Assembly (NCBI GenBank): GCA_963824275.1
Contig: CAWGOT010000003.1
Coordinates: 1,302,001-1,366,000, forward strand
DNA length: 64,000 nt
Reading direction: 5' to 3'
Source: JANXQG01 sp963824275
GTDB taxonomy: Bacteria > Planctomycetota > Planctomycetia > Pirellulales > Thermoguttaceae
Shown here: positions 10,370 to 21,686 of the stretch, piece by piece
How the letters are laid out: each line of letters opens with the position of its first letter
How positions within the stretch are numbered: position 1 is the first letter of the stretch
Notes under the pieces: model-generated
What the model saw: only the letters and a program-made list of their open reading frames with translations
What the model was told of the DNA's origin: nothing
Database searches by the model: none
Made by a program: the position numbers and the translations under genes

Positions 10370-12941
10370 TCATTTCCCTCCATTCTCGCCGAGCGACTCT
10401 GGCGCAATATCCAACTCGGATCGAAAACCGACCGAATCCGCCTTCCGCATCTGGATGAAATACTTATTGAAATCTTTGGGGGTAAGAAAGTTGAGTTGGT
10501 AGCGGATCGGCGAGCCTTCCCGCTCAAGCCACTCGTTAATTCGCTGGAAATGTTGCGTGGCGTATTCGAACTTTTTCTGGTTCTCGACGGACGGGTCGCT
10601 GATCTCGCTGTCGTCTTTCACCTCGACGACGAAGATTCGATTGCCGATCTTAATGAAAAAATCGGGACTGAACTCGCCGCGCTTTGGGTGTTCGCGCTTT
10701 TTCCAGGCGTATTCGATCGAGTAGAAATTCTGCTGCGTGTTCTTGACCCATGCGTCCAGTACACTGGCGTTCTGACGCTCGCAAAGGCGACCGATAAATC
10801 GACGCTCAGGGTTATGATCGGCTATCGCCAGGTTGAGCGGTGTCTTGAAATCGTGGTCGTTTTCGATCGCTTGGCGGCCCCCAGAAAAGTCCCCATAGGG
10901 ATCCACAATCTCGGTGAAGAACTCGATTTGTTCCTCGGGCAAAGTCGCCTCGGAACCTGGGCCGTAGAAAATCGTCTTGTCGCCTCGGCGAACTCGGCCG
11001 CGCTACAACTCTCGGCCTGACGCTCTTTGGTGCTGATCGTGACTAACGCATTCGGCTCAAGCCGGTAAACTACCCGCTTCGCCTTCTTCCGGCGAAGTGT
11101 GCCGAGCGCCTGCAGGAACTTCTGCCGATTCTCCTCCGTGACGCAACTAGTCCTGATTTTCGCCTGCCTCAAAGACTTCACAACGATCTGCTTGCAGCGA
11201 TCCAAGGGGAACTTCTTCGCATATTTCGTGCGGCCCTTTGGGTCAGGATCGTCTTTCGATTCCAGGTCGATGGACTTTAGCCGCCTGAACATCTCCTCCG
11301 CGACCTCATCCGCAGTGTAGGTCTTGTGATCGATCGTGGTCTTGAACTTGGCGTGGTCGCCCGTGACCGCGCGTTCAAAGTCGATCGTGACGTCCTCAAC
11401 CTCCACCTGTGTGGGAAGACTAACGAAGCCTTCCTGGAGCAGGCGGTACTCGCCCTTCTTGGCAAATTCGCCAATATCCTCCTTCCGCGTATAGTCCAGG
11501 TTATGCAGTTCGAAGTTGTAGGGCGATGACTCAATGACTGTGGAGGACAGCCGCCGCTGGATCTCCAGAATCTCATTGACGAGGTGCCGAATCCGATTGG
11601 ACCAGGCGTCATGGTTGAAAACGGTGACGATTGGGTCCTCGCCGCTCCAGCCGTCAGGGCGGCGCAATCCGCGGCCGAGCACTTGGGCAATCAGCAGCTT
11701 GCTGTTGAACGCGCGTTCCTCGTGGGGTACAATCTGAAATACGTTCTTAACGTCCCAGCCTTCGCTCAGCATCGAAACCGAGACGATCCACTCAACTTTG
11801 CTAGCCGGGCTGTCCACCGTCCGGAGCCGCGCGATATTCGGCTGATGCTCGCTGGCCGAAGTTACCGGCAGGACCTTCCTTACGGCGTCATCCGCCGAGA
11901 TTTTTTCCCAATCCTGCAGAAATGCCTGCAACTCCTCCGCGACCCGTTTGCAGTCGGCAATTGCTTTCGTGACAACGATCGTCAACGGCCTGATGCCGCG
12001 CTTCTTGAGCTTCTTCTTCCAGTCCTGATGCCGTTTGTAAATCAGTTGCCATTTCTCGTCGGGATTGTCCGTTGCGGGCATCTCCGCCACATATTCAATC
12101 CTCTTGACGAACCGTTGCTCAATCGCTTCGCGAAGAGAATATCGGTCCAATACATCGGCGAAGTAGTCGTCTGCGACGTAGCAGGTGCCGGAAACCCCCA
12201 CGACCATGCGGAAGCCGTATTCGGGATTCAGGAGGAACTCCTTCCAGCGTTTGGAGGTGGCGGCCGTCTCGTTGGCCACGTGGTGCGATTCATCGTTAAA
12301 GACGGCAACCCGCACACCCGGCCCTTCAAACTGTCGCGAATCGAAGACTTTACGCGTTTAAGAATGGCATGGTAATTCTCGACGCAAATCGACCCCTCGA
12401 CAATGGTCTCCGAGGCATTGATGACCCGTGGAGTTTCGATTTTCGCGTCTGGTGGCAACGCGTCCCGCAGGTCGGCACGGCTGGCCAGATCGCGGAACTT
12501 CTCCAGTAATCCGGCCTCAATCGTATTGGACGGGCAGAGCACCAGAACGCGGTCAACAGCTCCCTGCGCCAGCAAGATCACGCCAAGCCCGTAAAGGACA
12601 TAGCTCTTGCCCGTACCCGTCGCCTGATCGATCGAGCAAGAAAGCTGGTCGGGCAGTTGAAGGTGGCGCTCCATTCCCGCCCAGGAGCCGTAGCGCTGCT
12701 GAATCTCGTCGTTCCGGTCGAAGTTCTCTTTCGCCAGGTCTCGCAGATTCCCGTACTTGCCGCCCAGGAGATACCGGAGCGTGGTGCGAATCGCTTCTTT
12801 TTGATACTCGCGCGTCCCGCACAATTCGTCCAGGAACGCCTCGTACCTAGACTCGTCCCACACGTGCGGGTCGATGTTGGTCGTTACCCGAAGGACGAGG
12901 TCTTCGTTTCGAAAGGTCCGGCGGTCGCCGCGCGTCGTCAT
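10370..12941 (-). CDS. Type III restriction enzyme Res subunit (helicase-nuclease), frameshifted
   Basis: The joined protein is about 855 aa. Superfamily 2 helicase motifs are visible: Walker A 'QATGTGKSYVLYGL' after 'TREYQKEAIRTTLRYLL', a DESH motif in 'AVFNDESHHVA', 'VSVSMLSEGWDVKNV', and motif VI 'QVLGRGLRRPDGW'. The C-terminus has a nuclease-like PDFFIK...VVEVKDD arrangement, consistent with the PD-(D/E)xK endonuclease of type III Res. Indels are inferred near 12320 and 10930. Res starts 3 bp after the mod stop. Together they would form an ATP-dependent type III restriction enzyme. Overlapping antisense ORFs are shadows. Confidence 0.88.
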
Positions 12942-12944
12942 GGG

Positions 12945-15098
12945 CTATCCTTTCCGTGCGGCTCTTCCCGTCCGCTTCCTCTTGGCTCTCGGTGGTCCAG
13001 CAACGCTCCTTCCGCTGCCGTTGGTCTTTTTGCCGAACTGGTTGCGGTCAAAAAGCACTCGGGATTCGTTGCCGTAGATGTCAATGAAAACGGCCATCGT
13101 TTTTTCGCCCAGTGCATCGAGAGGGAACCGCACCTCCCAGTCTTCCTTCCGCAGCGCGTCCGCGTAGTACACCGCGTCGAGGTCGAACACCTGGGATTCC
13201 TCGTCGAAATCGTAGTCCACCATGACCATCGAAAGCGTTTCCAAGTTAGCCTTCTTCCGCAATGGCTCGCGGACAACCGCCTCGCTTTTGAATGTCGTGA
13301 GACGGATATACCCCTCCTCGATCAACTCGCCTTTCCGCTTGCCGCGGCCACAATCAAACTTCATTTCCGGCGTCCGGATGAAGTCAAACCCGACCGCTTC
13401 GACAGTGTCGTTGACCGCCATCTCGTCGGCCGGCTGCTTGAGCGCCCTGAACTCGCGCTGGTGCAGTTCATGAATGATCGAGTACGGAATCCGCAGGGCG
13501 TAGTAACGCACCTTCTCACGGTTGATGAAGTCCTGTTGGAAATCGAACGTCAACGCAGGCGCGACGATGAACAGCCGGTTGCCCACTCGCGACCCAGGGC
13601 CTCGTGCAGTTCGTCCAAAGTCTCCTCGGTCAATCGCGGCAGGATTCTTCAGGTGATTGAAAACCAGCACGCTGGCGCCCTTGAGATACCCGTCAAGCTG
13701 CACTCCACCGATCTTGTGCGGCTCGTCCCGGCACTGGAACAATTGCAACGCGAAGAATCGCCACGATTCCCACGGCAGTTCCTTCAATTTCGAGAAATCA
13801 TATAGGCCCGCGTTGTACAGCGTAAACGGCTTAGTCCACGTTCGGCCCAGTGTTTCCAATTCCTTTCCGAGGCTAAGCAGTCGCTTCTGGACCGTGTAAA
13901 TCGCGAGCTTGCCGCAATCGATGCCGATCCAGCGGCGGCCTAGTTTCTCGGCCACAGCGCTTGTTGTGCCGGATCCGACGAACCCGTCTAAAACCAAGTC
14001 GCCCGGTTTGGTGACGAACTCTATTATCTGCGCGAGGAGCTTCTCGTTCTTCTCGGTCGGGTACTTCGTGGTGTTGCTATAAACCGGAATGCCGGTCCAA
14101 ACACTGTCTGCGACCCTATCCTCAGCGGGCGCTCGCCAGTACTGCGGTTTACCATCGTCGGGGCTACCGCGGATGAATTCAAGCGTTCGGCCGACATCAC
14201 GCCAATATTCGGCGAGGCTGCGACCTCCACCCTCATCTATATATCGCTCGAAATTTGCAACCGCTCGCTTGGCTCTGTCCTCTTCCCACACCCACTGCCC
14301 TGTCTCCGGCTTAAACCCGAGGAGATCGTAACGCATTGTCGGCCTGTCGGCTGTGCTCCAGAAATGATGCCAATGGCCCTCCGGGTTTCCCTTGTCGTGC
14401 TTTTCCATCCAAAGAAGCGCAACCTTGCTTTTCTGATTGGAACTGTACCAAAACAGATTGTCGTGGCGAACATTTAACCTCGAAATCACCTTGAACTGCT
14501 GTTGCAGGTTCTTGGAAGCCCTTCCGGGAAGGATTATCTCGTTACGGAAGTTGTGCTCGCCAAAGACCTCGTCCATGACGACCTTGATGTACTGGCCTTT
14601 GCGGTAGTCTGCGTGTACGAATACGTGCCCGTCGTCAGCGAGAAGCTCACGTATAAATAAAAGTCGTCTTCTCAGAAATTCCAAAACTGTGCGCCAGCGA
14701 TCTTGTCCTGATACGCCTTCTGTTCATCTGCGTTGCCAAACTCCTGCTTGGTTGCGAACGGGGGATCAATGTACACGAGCCGGACCCCGCGCGGTGCCAT
14801 CGGCGTTGCAGAGTTTGCCGGCCTTTTTGAGTTCCAGCAGCGACTTCATTACCTGCAGGTTATCGCCGAAAACGAGCATATTCTGCCAATCGCCGCCGCC
14901 ATTCTTCCCGAACGTGCGGACGGGCTGGAGCGGCACGGCCAGCGTGTCGGCCAGGATGTCCTCCTCGCGCTCCTTGCCGTGATAAACGAGTTCATATTCC
15001 CGTTTTTCCGGAGGAAACAGGACCCGTGCCCACTCCGGCGAAAGTTCCTCACCGTGCTCCAGCAGCGAAATGATCTCCTGGCGTTGTTCGGGCGTCAT
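12945..15098 (-). CDS. Type III DNA methyltransferase (Mod), frameshifted
   Basis: From ATG 15098 (MTPEQRQEIISLLEHGEEL) the joined product is about 717 aa. Motif IV is 'LVYIDPPFATKQEF' (DPPF) and motif I, 'LVLDGFVGSGTTSAVAEKL', lies about 250 residues later. That order marks a beta-class N6-adenine methylase of type III systems. Indels near 14790 and 14685 split the N-terminal third. The C-terminal part (to 12945) is the probable target-recognition and Res-contact region and ends in a basic tail. Its ATG overlaps the radC stop by 4 bp and its stop is 3 bp from the res start, giving a tight radC-mod-res operon. Confidence 0.9.
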
Positions 15099-15869
15099 GA
15101 TTCCGAATCCTCCGGCATCTTCCTCTTTCGGCTAGGCGGCCCTGGCGCCAAACATTCCAACTCCAACTCGTCGAGCAGCCCGCTGTCGGCGAAGCTGAAC
15201 GTCTCCTCGCCCACGATAACGTGATCCAGCACCCGCAGCCCCAGCGGGCGGCAGGCAGCAATCAGATCGCTCGTCAATAATCGATCCGATTCGCTTGGCT
15301 CGGCGCGGCCTGAGGGGTGATTATGCCCGGCAATCAGTGCGATAGCATTTACTTGCAGGGCGTGCGCGACCACGGTACGCAATGGCGGCCGGACGCTATC
15401 CGGCACCCCTTGCGCAATCGAGCGCATCCTCAAGCAGTCGGCTGTTCCGGTTGAGGTACAATACGCGGAAGTGTTCGTCGGCCAGTCCGCGCAATCGCTC
15501 GCCAAGGTATGCTGCGGCCTGCGTCGTGCTTTTTAACAGGATGCGTTCCCGCCCATCGGGCAAGGAAACCCGGCGCGCTATCTCCATGGCCGCGGCGAGC
15601 TGGGCGGCCTTCGCGCCTTTGAGCCCTTTCACATCCAGCAAGGCGGCCAGCGGCGCTTCCGCCATGGCCCGCAAGGATCCGAATCGCTTCAGCAGTTGCC
15701 GTCCCAATTCCACCGCGTTCGTACCCTGGAACCCGACCCGGACGAGAATCGCAACGAGTTCCGCGTCGGTCAGCGCCTGCGGCCCTCGGCTCAGGAGCCG
15801 TTCGCGTGGCCGTTCATCCTGGGGCCATGACACGATCCCCCGCGATTGGTTCTTGGTTTCCTTAATCAT
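15095..15869 (-). CDS. radC: RadC-family JAB-domain protein, frameshifted
   Basis: It begins at ATG 15869 (MIKETKNQSRGIVSWPQDE). The N-terminal helix-hairpin-helix region is intact ('RERLLSRGPQALTDAELVA', 'LLDVKGLKGAKAAQLAAA'). After an indel near 15410 the JPAB/MPN metalloprotease-like motif follows: 'IALIAGHNHPSGRAEPSESD' (HxHPSG...D). RadC proteins are conserved and often ride on mobile elements; despite the name, a repair role is doubtful. The 4-bp overlap with mod shows translational coupling to a type III restriction system, which is an unusual placement. Confidence 0.9.
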
Positions 15870-15925
15870 GGGGAGCAATCTCACTGCCGAAGCGAGTCCG
15901 GGCCGCACAAAGCCAGACCCGCATT

Positions 15926-16255
15926 TTATGCTTTGGGCTTGGCACTGTCGACCACTCGAATCACTGGCCGGGCACAGTAAACGACCCAACCCGCCAAAAT
16001 CAGCCCGGCAAGCGCAAGGCCACCTCGTGCGCTCATGAACTCCTTGAACTCAAGCACGACGCCTTTCGAATCTTCAATATGAAGAAAGGCCGCCGCGAAC
16101 GAAAGTATCGCAATTACAAGCGCAGTCGCGAGAAATGGCCATTTTCCGTATTCAAACTTTAACAGCTTCTCCCATTTTTCACCGCCGAGTTTCTCGGCAA
16201 CCGTGATTGGAAGTTCTACGGTACTGAATCTCTTCGTCCCGCGTTTCCAGGCCAT
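15926..16255 (-). CDS. Two-TM small membrane protein, unknown
   Basis: The 109-aa protein has a basic, soluble N-terminus (MAWKRGTKRFSTVELPI) and two hydrophobic helices, 'FLATALVIAILSFAAAFL' and 'GLALAGLILAGWVVYCA'. They are separated by about 20 charged residues, and a short basic tail follows. It starts about 30 bp after the stop of the papain-like gene and ends 57 bp before radC, so it belongs to the same transcription unit. I recognise no family. Small two-TM proteins beside defence enzymes are often membrane-disrupting effectors; that role is inference only. Confidence 0.7.
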   Translation of the reverse strand: MAWKRGTKRFSTVELPITVAEKLGGEKWEKLLKFEYGKWPFLATALVIAILSFAAAFLHIEDSKGVVLEFKEFMSARGGLALAGLILAGWVVYCARPVIRVVDSAKPKA

Positions 16256-16287
16256 GTTATATGCCTCAAGTAGTAGCCCGCTTGGTA

Positions 16288-17503
16288 TTACGTTTTAGGA
16301 GTAATGTAGCATTCATAATAGTCCGCCTCTTTATCTTCATCATAGTACTGGTTTGCTTTGGCCTGGTGGTAGTCCCAGTAAAGCCCCTTAATTCTAGTCG
16401 ATAAAAGACGCACGTCATAGCTGGGGCATGTTGCATCGTACAGAAACTCACCGAGGATCGGGCGACCCGATCCGTCGACCCCCGAATCAGCCCTAGAATC
16501 CCATACTTTTTCGGCCTTCTTGGGAACAAAACTAACCTCGTAAAGCCAGACATACTTTGGCATATGTAAGAGTAAATCTCGTGACAAATCCGGGCGAATG
16601 CGGTATCGGGGCGCTCTTTGCTGTGCGGCATGAAAGTCAGGGAGTTCGCACCGGTTTCCGCAAGGGCATTTCTCATCTCAGAGACGGAAACGCCGCTATC
16701 CATGTTCGACGGATCATAGACGACATTTACATCCCTTTCTCGGTTCCAGCCCCCAATTGCCTGCCGAGTGATCGTGCCGTACGGAAAACGGTTTGTCCCA
16801 AACCGATACGCCATCGCCTTTGTTGATACCCAGAGTGCGGCGGTGCCACAATGGCCCAAGTTCGGATCCTGTTGAATGAACTCAACTGACTCAACTTCGA
16901 AATGCGCATTCAATAAATTGGACGCACACGGATACTTGACCTTTAGAAACGGCCTGGATTCCTTCTCTTGCGCAAGCATCGGCACTTCTGGTATTGATGC
17001 GCCCTCGCGGGAATCAAATTCTACCGCGGTTCGGCTTACGACGAACGAGGGGGTCGGCGCATGACGCAGTAGCCGAGATACGGCAGGTCCAACTTCTCTC
17101 CCCGGGCAATCTCCGTTTCCGATAGTCCTTGGAGAAGCAAAGAGCACAGTCTGGTCGCCTCAGCATCCGAGCCTTCGAAGAAGTGGAATCGGTCGCACCA
17201 GACCGGGTAACGCGTAAAACTGCCCGAGTAGAACCGGCTGTGATTATCCCAAAAATCAAGGTCCAGGTACGGTGTCTCAATTAGTGCGAATGCCTTGTAA
17301 CGGCTAGTGATCGAAGAGAGGATGCTGCGAATGGGCCAAATCGCGCCAGGACGGTTCCTCTCAAGGTATTTTCGAAATATATTGCCGTCGGAAATTGCCG
17401 AAAGTTGAAAACTCAACTCAAGGTCGTTGTTCCACAGTCCCAGAACTTCCGCAATGTGGGAAGACGGCACTACCTTGAGCGAGATTTTGTGAGGAATAAT
17501 TGA
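16288..17503 (-). CDS. Putative papain/C39-like cysteine peptidase, frameshifted
   Basis: The joined frames (indels near 17060 and 16590) give about 400 aa from ATG 17503 (MSIIPHKISLKVVPSSHIA). The N-terminal ~150 residues have no motif I know. The middle holds 'FIQQDPNLGHCGTAALWVS', whose Gln...Cys-Gly-x-Ala pattern resembles the oxyanion Gln and nucleophile Cys of papain-like/C39 peptidases, followed by 'VSVSEMRNALAETG'. A catalytic His is plausible in the last third but cannot be pinned down. It lies in the AT-richer part of the asnS-flanked island, upstream of the two-TM gene. Function is unproven; a defence-associated protease is a guess from context. Confidence 0.55.
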
Positions 17504-17552
17504 CATCGCACACCATGTCGCACGTTTGCGTTGCACGACCGGCGGTGCGTGC

Positions 17553-17966
17553 CTACCCCATGTACCGCGCGCCCTTAAAGGTCAATGCCGCAGTTACCTG
17601 CCCCACTTCAAGTCGCTCAAGAGCTGCAGACGCATTTACACGAATCTGCGCAACTTCCCGCTCAATCCGCGCAGTACGACCTGCATCGAGAACACCCTCT
17701 CGAATGCTCTCAGCGGCCCGCGACAAGCAACTGTTGAGAAAATCCCGCGTCTCCTTATCCAAGAGAACGACTCCGCTAAAGTACTATTTCAGCCCGACGG
17801 ACGCCACAGAAAAACCGATCCTAATCAAGTCCCAACGCTTCTGCAACGCTCTGCAAATGAAAACGTAGTGGACCCTGTAATTCAGGACGGAATTCGCACG
17901 CATTTGGTTCAACTTGAATTCTTTTCCATTCCAACAACGTCGTCGTAAGTGCTTGTCGCTATCCAC
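17553..17966 (-). CDS. Small helical ORF, possibly one gene interrupted by an in-frame TAG
   Basis: The downstream part (TTG 17762 to 17553, 69 aa, 'DKETRDFLNSCLSRAAESI') is amphipathic-helical and ends 50 bp before the papain-like gene. Directly upstream in the same frame is 'RWDLIRIGFSVASVGLK', then TAG, then 'YFSGVVLLDKETRDF'. The sequence reads naturally across the stop. Either a nonsense change or a base-call error has split a ~120-aa protein, or only the 69-aa part is translated. No family is recognised. Confidence 0.4.
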
Positions 17967-18232
17967 TTTACTTCACACACGCGCTTTAACCGTTACCATA
18001 GCAAAAGGCAACCATGAAGTCAACCCCCCCTATATACTATTTTATGTTTATGGCAAACTGGGTGATTCGGATAGCACGAAAAGAAGCCGTGGATAGCTCG
18101 TTAAAATAAATTGCACATATCCATTGCGTTGGGTTTGTAAAAGTGCGTTTTGGAGCGTGTTGATGGTGCCCTTGCCAACCCCGCATGCTTGTAATGCCTT
18201 CTCCCCGTAAAGATAATCGGCACGCAGAGGCC
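17967..18232. other. AT-rich intergenic stretch at right end of island
   Basis: About 265 bp with markedly lower GC than its surroundings (for example around 18020-18060 and 18100-18130). No convincing coding sequence is seen on either strand. It probably holds the promoter for the minus-strand module below it and marks foreign DNA next to the asnS junction. Confidence 0.55.
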
Positions 18233-18298
18233 GTTGCAGGCGGCGATGACGTCAACGTCTTGGCGGCGAAACACGGGAATCAGTACGGAGTCGGACAT
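18233..18298 (-). pseudogene. Remnant of a restriction-modification gene start next to asnS
   Basis: A GGAGG ribosome-binding site and ATG 18298 follow the asnS stop by 10 bp. The first ~19 codons (MSDSVLIPVFRRQDVDVIA) match the start of the type IIG gene at 8713 (MSDPILNPLFRRQDVDALA), at roughly three quarters nucleotide identity by eye. Similarity is then lost. This suggests that a related restriction gene originally followed asnS in the incoming DNA and was truncated. Confidence 0.7.
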
Positions 18299-18307
18299 GT
18301 CGGCCTC

Positions 18308-19734
<1,427 letters not shown>

Positions 19735-19738
<4 letters not shown>

Positions 19739-20124
19739 GGTGCGGGAAACCGATCTTGAACGAACTGGCGAATGGCGCGAGCCGCCGCGACCGCTTCACG
19801 AACCTCATCGAGTTCGGGCCAAAACTCGTCGTCGTATCGAGTTTGGACCGCGAACGGATTGAGTTGCAGAGCAAGCGGTTCAAGCGTCTTGAACGCGGGG
19901 TCAACCGGCACGCAGCAATCGAGCAGGCGCTTCAGGTCATGGACCAGAGGGAAGTTCAAGCTGCGATCGATCAGAAATGCCTTGAGTGCCTTCTCGGCGG
20001 CCTGCTGGCAATGAAAACAGGCCGTGTCGAGCGACTCAACGGCTGCGAGGCAAAGCTCCGCATTTTTCAGATCGCTATCGGCCTTGCGCAGCCAACCCAA
20101 CGCAACGTCGTGATTATTCTTCAT
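19735..20124 (-). CDS. HEPN-domain protein (toxin-like partner of MNT)
   Basis: The 129-aa all-helical HEPN protein shows 'ALGWLRKADSDLKNAELCL', 'ACFHCQQAAEKALKAFLI' and 'HDLKRLLDCC'. HEPN-MNT pairs are abundant toxin-antitoxin modules in which HEPN is usually an RNase and MNT neutralises it by AMPylation. The canonical RxxxxH motif is not evident here, although 'HCQQAAEKALKA' is typical of the minimal HEPN group. The start overlaps the MNT gene by 11 bp and the stop overlaps the asnS start by 4 bp, so all three genes are probably translated from one message. Confidence 0.88.
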
Positions 20125-20453
20125 ACAGCACTTTGCCCTCCCGCAGCGCGGTGGTCACAAACGCGGCGCTCGCACCTCGCCAATCTTCGACTTCGGCGGG
20201 CGTATAGACCACGACGTCCGCGTCTACCGCCAAGGGCAAGTCGGACAGCGCGGCATAAAAGGGAATCGCGCGGCGATGACGCGGCAAGCGGCGAATCTTC
20301 GATGACCAGGAGATCGATATCGCTGTTCGGACGAAAATCGCCGCGCGCACGACTCCCAAAGAGCACGATTCGCCGCGGATTAGCCACGCGTCGGATGCGA
20401 TCGACGATCTTCGAGAGAAGCGTTGAATCGAAATCGGTGTAACTGGTTTCCAT
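20114..20453 (-). CDS. Minimal nucleotidyltransferase (MNT antitoxin-like), frameshifted
   Basis: From ATG 20453 (METSYTDFDSTLLSKIVD) the nucleotidyltransferase signature 'RIVLFGSRARGDFRPNSD' with following IDLLV is complete. An indel near 20275 separates the C-terminal half ('LPLAVDADVVVYTPAEVED' to 'REGKVLYEE'). The joined length of about 113 aa is normal for MNT proteins. It overlaps the HEPN gene and should inactivate it by nucleotide transfer, as in MntA-HepT. Confidence 0.88.
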
Positions 20454-20471
20454 TGCGTTCTATTATAGCAT

Positions 20472-21519
20472 TCAAGTGCCGTGCTCCGTCAAAAATCGCT
20501 CCGCATCCAGCGCCGCCATGCAACCCGTTCCGGCGGCGGTGACGGCCTGGCGATAGTAATCGTCGGCCACGTCGCCGGCTGCGAACACGCCGGGCACGCT
20601 GGTGTAGGTCCGCATCGGAGAGGGCCAGACGACATAGCCCTTGTCCGTCAATTCCAGGGCGCCTTGCAGAAAGGCCGTGTTCGGTGTATGGCCGATGCCG
20701 AGGAAGAATCCGGAGATCGCCAGTTCAAGGTCCGGCTGGCCGACCGTGCTCTTGAGGCGTACGCCGGTCACGCCCTCGCGGTCGTTGCCCAGCACTTCGT
20801 CGATCGTGCGGTTCCAGAGGATTTCGATCTTGGCGTTGGCCTCGGCCCGTTCGGCCATGATCTTCGAGGCCCGCAGCTTGTCGCGGCGATGGACCAGGTA
20901 GATCTTGCTGGCGAACTTGGTAAGGAAGGTGGCCTCTTCCACGGCCGAATCGCCGCCACCGATCACGGCCAGCGGTTTGTTGCGGAATCGCGGCAGGGCC
21001 CCTTCGCAGACGGCACAGCCGCTGACGCCGCGGTTCTTATACTTCTCTTCCGACGGCAGGCCGAGGTAATTGGCCCTGGCGCCGGTGGCCACGATCACCG
21101 ATTGGGCTTCATAGGTTTTGCCGTCCGAGGCATCGAGGCGGAAGGGCCGCTTGCTGAAATCAACCCGTTTGACGTCTTCCATGATGGCCCGCGTGCCGAA
21201 GTTGACCGCCTGTTGACGCATCAGTTCCAACAGTTCGGGACCGTGAATGCCGTGCTTGTCGTGGGGCCGCATCTCCTCGCGCTCTTCGCGCGGCAGGGCC
21301 GTGTCGAGATAGCCCTCCAGGTTGCCGGCCGGAAACCCGGGGTAGTTTTCGACTTCGGTCGTGCGGGCCAACTGTCCTAGCGGCAGGAGGCCGGCGATCC
21401 TGTTCTCCGCGGTATAGGCCCCCTCGAACAAGAGGGGCTTGAAGTTCCGCGCGGGCGGCGTAAATGGCGGCGGTCCAGGCGGCTGGGCCGCTGCCGATGA
21501 TGATCAGTTTTTCAGGCAT
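20472..21519 (-). CDS. trxB: Thioredoxin reductase
   Basis: The start is ATG 21519 (MPEKLIIIGSGPAAWTAAIY), giving the FAD-binding GxGxxA motif. An indel near 21435 joins this to the rest. The redox-active CxxC is 'GCAVCEGALP', the NADPH-binding motif is 'VIGGGDSAVEEATFL', and the C-terminal FAD motif is 'GVFAAGDVADD'. About 349 aa, slightly longer than E. coli TrxB. It reduces thioredoxin with NADPH in the cytoplasm. No thioredoxin gene is adjacent. Confidence 0.93.
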
Positions 21520-21686
21520 GGATTCGGTTCCAAAGGTGTTGAATCCCACATTATCAGCGCCGAATAGGTCTGCGCCTACTCCCGCATTGCTCCAAAGCGA
21601 GCGATGCCTTATGATTTGGTTGTCAGAAAATCCGTGGATTTCGAGGTTCGTCCCCTCCGCTCAGGTGGCACTATGGCGGTCTTCGC

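Noticed and set aside
17555..17575. Family A core (CCCCATGTACCGCG)
   Set aside because: Only CCATGTAC matches and the palindromic half and flanks are missing, so it is a chance match.
9990..18307. Prophage or integrative element with its own integrase
   Set aside because: No tyrosine or serine recombinase, structural phage gene or relaxase can be found between the asnS copies. Only the duplication supports mobility.
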